Shown here piece after piece: positions 50,101-59,100 of a stretch of 64,000 bases of DNA (its first letter is position 1; every line of letters starts with the position of its first letter). Source of the stretch: Cololabis saira (Eukaryota > Chordata > Actinopteri > Beloniformes > Belonidae); NCBI RefSeq assembly GCF_033807715.1, contig NC_084591.1, positions 47,982,368 through 48,046,367 of the forward strand, read 5' to 3'. The notes under the pieces are model-generated. The model had not been told where the DNA came from. It made no database searches and saw only the letters and a list, made by a program, of their open reading frames with translations. Both the position numbers and the translations under genes were made by a program.

Positions 50101-53100
50101 TGTGCATCCTTGAACATGACAGTGCTGGACGTAGTCTTGAACAGCTTTTATACTTCAAACCTAAGGTGAAAACAAGTTCTAAGTGGCACGACACAAGTAG
50201 GGGGACCCAGAGTTGGCCTGGGGACCTCTTGATCTGCAGTCAAATGCTCTACTACTGAGCTATACCCCGTCTCTGCCATGTTTTGAGATTGGTGGAGCCA
50301 GATTGTAAGAGTGGACCCCAGTTGCACTAACTATTCTGATCAAAGTGGCAATTTTTTTAGGACATACGTTGCCTCTTTCCCAATGAAGGCAGGGATCTTC
50401 CCCTGCAAGCATGAAAAGGAGGAAAGTTGACCACTCCATTTTACAAAACCCAACCTGTTAATTGGGATTCAGGGCTCAATTTAGCAAACTGTGTGCATCC
50501 TTGAACATGACAGTGCTGGAAGTAGTCTTGAACAGCTTTTATACTTCAAACTTACTGTGAAAGCAAGTTCTAAGTCGCACGACACAAGTAGGGGGCACCC
50601 AGAGTTGAACTGGGGACCTCTTGATCTGCAGTCAAATGCTCTACCACTGAGCTATACCCCCTTTCTGCCACGTTTTGAGATTGGTGGAGGCAGATTGTAA
50701 GATTGGACCAAAGTGGCAACATTTTTAGGACATACATTGCCTCTTTCCCAATGAAGGCAGGGATCTTCCCCTGCAAGCATGAAAAGGAGGAAAGTTGACT
50801 ACCCCATTTTACAGAAGCCAACCTGTTATTTGGGATTAAGGACTCAATTTAGCAAAGTGCTTGCATCCTTGAACATGACAGTTCTGGAAGTAGTCTTGAA
50901 CACCTTTTACACTTCAAACTTACTGTGAAAGCAAGTTCTAAGTTGCACGACACAAGTAGGGGGCACCCAGAGTTGAACTGGGGACCTCTTGATCTGCAGT
51001 CAAATGCTCTACTACTGAGCTATGCCCCCTTTCTGCCATGTTTTGAGATTGGTGGAGCCAGATTGTAAGAGTGGACCCCAGTTGCACTAACTATTCTGAT
51101 CAAAGTGGCAACATTTTTAGGACATACGTTGCCTCTTTCCCAATGAAGGCAGGTATCTTCCCCTGCAAGCATGAAAAGGAGGAAAGTTGACCACTCCATT
51201 TTACAAAACCCAACCTGTTAATTGGGATTCAGGGCTCAATTTAGCAACCTGTGTGCATCCTTGAATATGACAGTGCTGGACGTAGTCCTGAACAGCTTTT
51301 ATACTTCAAACTTAAGGTGAAAACATGTTCTAAGTGGCACGACACAAGTAGGGGGACCCAGAGTTGGCCTGGGGACCTCTTGATCTGCAGTCAAATGCTC
51401 TACTACTGAGCTATACCCCGTCTCTGCCATGTTTTGAGATTGGTGGAGCCAGATTGTAAGAGTGGACCCCAGTTGCATTAACTATTCTGATCAAAGTGGC
51501 AATTTTTTTAGGACATACGTTGCCTCTTTCCCAATGAAGGCAGGTATGTTCCCACTGCAAGCATGAAAAGGAGGAAAGTTGACCACCCCATTTTACAAAA
51601 CCCAACCTGTTAATTGGGATTCAGGGCTCAATATAGCAAACTGCTTGCATGCTTGAACATGACAGTTCTGGAAGTAGTCTTGAACAGCTTTTGGACTTCA
51701 AATTTGCTGTGAAAACTAGTTCTATGTGGCACGACACAAGTAGGGGGCACCCAGAGTTGAACTGGGGACCTCTTGATCTGCAGTCAAATGCTCTACCACT
51801 GAGCTATACCCCCTTTCTGCCGTGTTTTGAGATTGGTGGAGTTAGATTGTAAGAGTGGACCTCAGTTGCACTAACTATTCTGATCAAAGTGGCAACATTT
51901 TTAGGACATACGTTGCCTCTTTCCCAATGAAGGCAGGGATCTTCCCCTGCAAGCATGAAAAGGAGGAAAGTTGACCACTCCATTTTACAAAACCCAACCT
52001 GTTAATTGGGCTTCAGGGCTCAATTTAGCAAACTGCTTGCACATGACAGTGCTGGACATAGTCTTGAACAGCTTTTGGACTTCAAACTTGCTGTGAAAAC
52101 AAGTTCTAAGTCGCACGACACAAGTAGGGGGCACCCAGAGTTGAACTGGGGACCTCTTGATCTGCAGTCAAATGCTCTACCACTGAGCTATACCCCCTTT
52201 CTGCCACGTTTTGAGATTGGTGGAGCCAGATTGTAAGATTGGACCAAAGTGGCAACATTTTTAGGACATACATTGCCTCTTTCCCAATGAAGGCAGGGAT
52301 CTTCTCCTGCAAGCATGAAGAGGAGGAAAGTTGACCACTCCATTTTACAAAACACAACCTGTTATTTGGGATTAAGGACTCAATTTAGCAAAGTGCTTGC
52401 ATCCTTGAACACGGCAGTGCTGGAAGTAGTCTTGAACAGCTTTTATACTTCAAACTTAAGGTGAAAACAAGTTCTAAGTGGCACGACACAAGTAGGGGGC
52501 ACCCAGAGTTGGCCTGGGGACCTCTTGATCTGCAGTCAAATGCTCTGCTACTGAGCTATACCCCGTCTCTGCCATATTTTGAGGTTGGTGGGGCCAGATT
52601 TTAAGAGTAGACCCCAGTTGCACTAACTATTCTGATCAAAGTGGCAACATTTTTAGGACATACGTTGCCTCTTTCCCAATGAAGGCAGGGATCTTCCCCT
52701 GCAAGCATGAAAAGGAGGAAAGTTGACCACTCCATTTTACAAAACCCAACCTGTTAATTGGGATTTAGGGCTCAATTTAGCAAACTGTGTGCATCCTTGA
52801 ACATGACAGGGCTGGACGTAGTCTTGAACAGCTTTTGGACTTCAAACTTAAGGTGAAAACAAGTTCTAAGTCGCACGACACAAGTAGGGGGCACCCAGAG
52901 TTGAACTGGGGACCTCTTGATCTGCAGTCAAATGCTCTACCACTGAGCTATACCCCCTTTCTGCCATGTTTTGAGATTGGTGGAGCCAGATTGTAAGATT
53001 GGACCAAAGTGGCAACATTTTTAGGACATACATTGCCTCTTTCCCAATGAAGGCAGGGATCTTCCCCTGCAAGCATGAATAGGAGGAAAGTTGACCACTC

Positions 53101-56100
53101 CATTTTACAAAACCCAACCTGTTAATTGGGATTCAGGGCTCAATATAGCAAACTGCTTGCATGCTTGAACATGACAGTGCTGGAAGTAGTCTTGAACAGC
53201 TTTTGGACTTCAAATTTACTGTGAAAACAAGTTCTATGTGGCACGACACAAGTAGGGGGCACCCAGAGTTGAACTGGGGACCTCTTGATCTGCAGTCAAA
53301 TGCTCTACCACTGAGCTATACCCCCTTTCTGCCGTGTTTTGAGATTGGTGGAGCCAGATTGTAAGAGTGGACCTCAGTTGCACTAACTATTCTGATCAAA
53401 GTGGCAACATTTTTAGGACATACGTTGCCTCTTTCCCAATGAAGGCAGGGATCTTCCCCTGCAAGCATGAAAAGGAGGAAAGTTGACCACTCCATTTTAC
53501 AAAACACAACCTGTTATTTGGGATTAAGGACTCAATTTAGCAAAGTGCTTGCATCCTTGAACATGACAGTTCTGGAAGTAGTCTTGAACACCTTTTACAC
53601 TTCAAACTTACTGTGAAAGCAAGTTCTAAGTTGCACGACACAAGTAGGGGGCACCCAGAGTTGAACTGGGGACCTCTTGATCTGCAGTCAAATGCTCTAC
53701 TACTGAGCTATGCCCCCTCTCTACCATGTTTTGAGGGTCGATAGGGTAAAAGTAGTGCAGACAAATAAGAAGGCCCAAGACCATTAAGACACTTAAAAAC
53801 TAGTAAAAGAACCTTAAAATCGATCCTGATGCGGACGGGGAGCCAATGCAGCGATTTTAAAACAGGTGTAATGTGCTCCCGCCCTCTGGTCCTCGTCAGC
53901 ACGCGAATTCTGTAGTACTGTAATTGTAGATTGTACATGTTCTTTTTGGGAAGACCAGAGAGCAGGGCGTTACAATAATCTAAACGACATAAGATAGAAG
54001 CATGCATTAGCACCTCCGTACTAGCCTGAGAGAGAAAAGGGCGGACTCTGGCTATGTTCTTAAGATGGTAAAAACCAATCTTTGTTATATTTTTAATATG
54101 TGGAATAAAAGTCAAGAGTCAAAAATCACGCCCAGATTTTTAACTGATTTTGAGGGTTTAAAATCCTGTAACATATATACTGTATATAAAAGGATGTAAA
54201 ACTGTGTTCCCTTCCAGCTGAGGAAGTCTTATGGAGATGTTTACAGCCTGTTTCTTGGCTCGAGACCAGCAGTGGTGATCAGCGGGCTGACGGCCGTGAA
54301 GGAGGCGTTTGTGATCAAGGCCACGGATTTCGCTGCACGACCTCAAGACCTGTTGGTGAACGACATCACTCAGAATAAAGGTAGACTAATATGTCACAGT
54401 ATAAATGATGTGCACTTATACTTCAAATGTTGAGGCCCGTTCGGATGAGTTCTGCCAGCCTCAGGCCCCGTTAACACGGAGCAAAAACGGTGGTGTTTTC
54501 CTGCGTTTTGGCCGTGCGTTCACACGAAAACGAAGCTCAAAGCCTCTAAAAATGATCATTTCTGAAAACGCCAGCCAAAGTGGAGATTTGCTTGTAAAAC
54601 AGAGGGAAACGGACATTTAGGCTTCAGAACGTCACATTATGAGACAGAAGCATCACCAGTGTCATGAGTGCGACCTGTGTTTACAATTTGTTTGGCCACC
54701 GTCAATATTTTCTTGTATTTTACCTGTTTTATATTCTAAAGTCACACTTAAAAGTAACTCCACTTCTCTGTCACTCCAAACCAAAGACTCTGGTTCATCT
54801 TGGAAGTAACTGGAAGTTACTCGTGTCATTTGTTGATGTTTTTTTCCAGGATTCTGATTGGCTAGCATGACTTTATCTTCTCGTTACACTGCCCCCTGTA
54901 GGTTTGGCTGCTCATAACACCTTAACAGATATTTATGCAGGTTCCTGGAAATGATGGTATATTTCAAAACGTAGAGGGGGAAATATCAGTTTTTGTAAAT
55001 ACCCGGCTATGTGGAAACGTGGCCTTAGTCTGTCTTCCAAGTTCTTTACCTGGCAGTCGATTTTTATGTGTCGCCATTGGACTTCAAATTTTAACAAACA
55101 TAGAGGTTTGTAGTGTCTGACACGCAGCGCCTGAGGTTTTCTTTTTCCTCTAATTTCTCTGGGCCTTGCTCAGACTGATCTGGGGAAAGATTTGCAGACA
55201 CACCTGTTCCTGAGAAGAGGGCCGACTGTCTTAAATGCTGCCCCCGGGTGAATAATCTGGTTCATAATCTGCACTGAATATTAGACAATGTGTGAATCAT
55301 TTTTGGCTCAGTTAAATGGGCCTCTAACGACGGAGAATTAGGGCCACACTAAGACAAAAACAAACTTGGAAATTATGAGAATAAAGTCATAATATTATGA
55401 GAATAAAGTCGTAATATTACAAGAATAAAGTCATAATGTTGTGAGAATAAAGTCGTAATATTATGAGAATAAAATTATAATATTATGAGAATAAAGTTGT
55501 AATATTATGAGAATAAAGTCGTAATATTACGAGAATAAAGTCGTAATATTACGAGAATAAAGTCGTAATATTACGAGAATAAAGTCATAATTTATGAGAA
55601 TAAAGTCGCAATATTACGAGAATAAAGTCGCAATATTACGAGAATAAAGTGTTCATTTATGAGAACTCTAACAGGAAGAGCTTCTTCTCCCTGTGTTAAA
55701 ATGAGGAATATTGAGCATCTTGTAAAGTTATATTTTGGTATCGGTTTCACAAATTAGGAAATACTTAATCTTTTGCCACATCAGCATTGAATTATTATCA
55801 GCATAAGGACTTTACAACGATTGTGAAAACGACTGCATCTATTTGGAAGAAGGAACCACAGACTTGGAAGACATTTTTGTGGAAGAGGAAAATGTTTCTG
55901 ATCGTCCTCATTGTTCCCTGAGAAACAACCAAACCTCTTTGAATGGAACTTGCAGTCACCACTACTACACAGTGTTTTTTCCAGAGAAGAACATAGTTAT
56001 GGGTCGTTGTTGTCGCTCATTTCGTTTGAAGTTATTTTTATTCAGCTCACCGATAATGTGCCATCATTCATTTTTCTTTTCTTTTCATTCTTTTAGAACA

Positions 56101-59100
56101 TTCATTTGTGTAACAATATTTTCCAATCCAGTAGCACCTTCTCTAATAATCTGGCAGGAGTAAGATTCACATTTTACGGATAAAACATAACCAACAACAA
56201 TAAAGACATGAACAGATGAAACCTTTCCTACATTCGACAGTCATGGATGGAGATGCAGTTCTTGCATCTACATCCACATATGTAAGATTACATACAGAGT
56301 ACCACAGGTGGTAGTAACGAGTTACATGTTGTACTTTTAGGAGTAGTTTTGAATCACTATACTTTTTACTTTTACTTGAGTAGATTTGTGAAGAAGAAAC
56401 TGTTCCTCTTACTCCGCTACATTAGGCTACGTTGAGCTGTTACTTTTCTTTTATCCCTTTTATCCGCGTACGCGTCAATCTCATGACATCACTGGGTGAT
56501 TCTTTGGGAAAAATGTTAGTTTTTGCATGTTTTGTCACATTTACACAGACTCAAACACACACAGAGTTTCTATGAGTTCATGTTTGTTCTAGTTCTGCTG
56601 GTTAAAAAAGAAAAGTACAAAGGCTTGACATTTTGTGCTACTTGTGCTTAATTTATTTTTTTATTCTGGTATATTTTATTTATTTTATTATTTATTAAAG
56701 TACTTGAATTTACTTTAAAGCAGCACAATGTAACTTTCAGCTTTTGTTGAGTTTGGCGGCTCCTTTGGATAAAAGCGGCAGTGCTTTACCAGTAGTGTGG
56801 CAGGGTTCCTACCATGCTCCTCAAAGTTCCATAGTGCCAGTGAAGGCGATACAGACCCCTCAGACCATGACAGAGGTTCATTAAACCTGTTGGAAGTTGA
56901 TGTACCATCACAATGATGATGATGAAATATTAGATTAAGGTGGAAAAGTTACATTGTGCTGCTTTAAGCTTATTGTAATTTAAGCTATTTTTTTTATTTT
57001 TTATTAATTTTAATTTATTTTATTGATTAAATTTGCCTGAAGATGATTATTTTGTACTTTTGTCTGTTTGAATGGTTGTGTTAAAAAAATAAATCAGACG
57101 TTACTCAACAGTTACTCAGTACTTGAGTAGTTTTTTCAGCAAGTACTTTTTTACTTTTACTCAAGTAATTATTTGGATGACTACTTTTTACTTCTACTTG
57201 AGTCCTATTATTCTGAAGTAACAGTTACTTTTACTTGAGTACAATTTTTGGCTACTCTACCCAGCTCTGCATAGTACTGTACACAGTCAAATGCATAAAA
57301 GTCTAAGAAAACAATGTTGTGTTCCTCTGTGGAAGGAATGATTATGGTAGATTACGGCTCAACATGGAGGGAACATCGTCGCTTTGCTCTGATGACCTTG
57401 AGGAACTTCGGTCTGGGGAAAACCTCAATGGAGGACAGAATTTATGACGAGCTTCAATATACGATTGAAATACTGGAAAAGAGCATTGGTACGCATCTTT
57501 TGGTCTTCATAACAACATTTTGTGTTGTGCTGTTTTTTTGTGTGCCTATATAATTCTGCTATTCTATCTTTTCCAGGTAAAACCCTGAGTCCCCGGGTTT
57601 TGTTTCATAATGCAGCCCTCCAACATCATCTGCAAGGTTTTGTTTGGTACTCGCTACGACCTTAACGATGATAAGATCGCAGTCATCGTTCAATGTTTCA
57701 CTGAACTGAACAAAACCGTCAACGGACCGTGGTCCATGGTGAGTCAGAGCTTTTTACCGGTACAGGGAAGGATACGGACCTAAACCATTACAGAGCAGGG
57801 CTGGGGATCCATTCAAATGTCAGGAATCGATTCAATTCCGATTCTTAAGATTCAGAATCGATTATCAGGATTCAATTCGATTCCGATATTGATTTGGGTT
57901 AGTGTTATTAAAACTGTTTTTTCAGCTGTTGCATGAATTATATGACTGTAGTTCTGCAACATATTAACCCTTGTGCTGTCTTTGGGTCAAGGAAGTAGGA
58001 AGGGAAGAAGAAAGGAAGGAAGGAAGGAAGGAAGGAAGGAAGGAAGGAAGGAAGGAAGGAAGGAAGGAAGGAAGGAAGGAAGGAAGGAAGGAAGGAAGGA
58101 AGGAAGGAAGGAAGGAAGGAAAAAGAAGGAAGGGAGGCAGGAAAGAAGGAAGGAAGGAAGGAAGGAAGGATGGAGGGAAGGAAGAAAAGAAGGAAGGAAG
58201 GAAAAAAAGAAGGAAGGAAGGAAGGAAGTATGGAAGGAAGGAAGAAAAGAAGGAAGGAAGGAAGGAAGGAAGGAAGGAAGGAAGGAAGGAAGGAAGGAAG
58301 GAAGGAAGGAAGGAAGGAAGGAAGGAAGGAAGGAAGGAAGGAAGGAAGGAAGGGAGGAAGGAAGGAAGGAAGGGAAAAAGAAGGAAGGGAGGCAGGAAAG
58401 AAGGAAGCAAGGAAGGAAGGAAGAAAAGAAGGAAGGAAGAAAAGAAAGAAGGAAGGAAGGAAGGAAGGAAGGAAGGAAGGAAGGAAGGAAGGAAGGAAGG
58501 AAGGAAGGAAGGAAGGAAGGAAGGAAGGAAGGAAGGAAGGGAAAAAGAAGGAAGGGAGGCAGGAAAGAAGGAAGGAAGGAAGGATGGACGGAAGGAAGGA
58601 AGAAAAGAAGGAAGGAAGGAAGGAAGGAAGGGAGGAAAGAAGAAAAGAAGCAAGGAAGGAAGGAAGAAAAGAAGGAAGTAAGTAAGGAAGTAAGTAAGGA
58701 AGGAAGGAAGGAAGGAAGGAAGGAAGGAAGGAAGGAAGGAAGGAAGGAAGGAAGGAAGGAAGGAAGGAAGGAAGGAAGGGAAAAAGAAGGAAGGGAGGCA
58801 GGAAAGAAGGAAGGAAGGAAGGATGGACGGAAGGAAGGAAGGAAGAAAAGAAGGAAGGAAGAAAAGAAGGAAGGAAGGAAGGAAGGAAGGAAGGAAGGAA
58901 GGAAGGAAGGAAGGAAGGAAGGAAGGGAAAAAGAAGGAAGGGAGGCAGGAAAGAAGGAAGGAAGGAAGGAAGGAAGGAAGGAAGGAAGGAAGGAAGGGAA
59001 AAAGAAGGAAGGGAGGCAGGAAAGAAGGAAGGAAGGAAGGAAGGAAGGAAGGAAGGAAGGAAGGAAGGAAGGAAGGAAGGAAGGAAGGAAGGAAGGAAGG

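Larger units (their letters stand above)
22786..53737 (-). repeat. tandem array of 78 tRNA-Cys(GCA) units inside P450 intron 1
   Basis: Each unit is a 72-nt tRNA-Cys plus a ~290-320-bp spacer conserved across the array (landmarks TTGAGATTGGTGGAGCCAG, GGACATACGTTGCCTCTTTC, GAAAAGGAGGAAAGTTGACC). Spacing is usually 391-392 bp, or about 360-370 bp where the spacer lacks 24 bp (the TTGCACTAACTATTC region) or 21 bp (AAGTGGCAACATTT region). Classes used below: A, 72 nt with TTC T-loop (47 units); B, 72 nt with T54T55 changed to GC (11); C, as B plus loss of G67, 71 nt (16); D, 71 nt with intact T-loop (2); E, 73 nt (2). 'G18A' marks loss of the invariant D-loop G18. 'T4' is a TTTT run 25-35 nt downstream, a Pol III terminator. 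Interrupted only at about 23434-24595. Confidence 0.95.

Noticed and set aside
22837..53507. Dozens of 60-100-codon frames on both strands in the array (ERGYSSVVEHLTADQEVPSS and SRGHPELNWGPLDLQSNALP families)
   Set aside because: They are translations of tRNA-Cys genes and their spacers in sense and antisense; such peptides are a well-known annotation artefact. No start context, length or codon pattern supports a protein.
22786..53737. CRISPR-like regular repeat array
   Set aside because: The 72-bp 'repeats' fold as tRNA-Cys and the 'spacers' are also repeats; the DNA is vertebrate.
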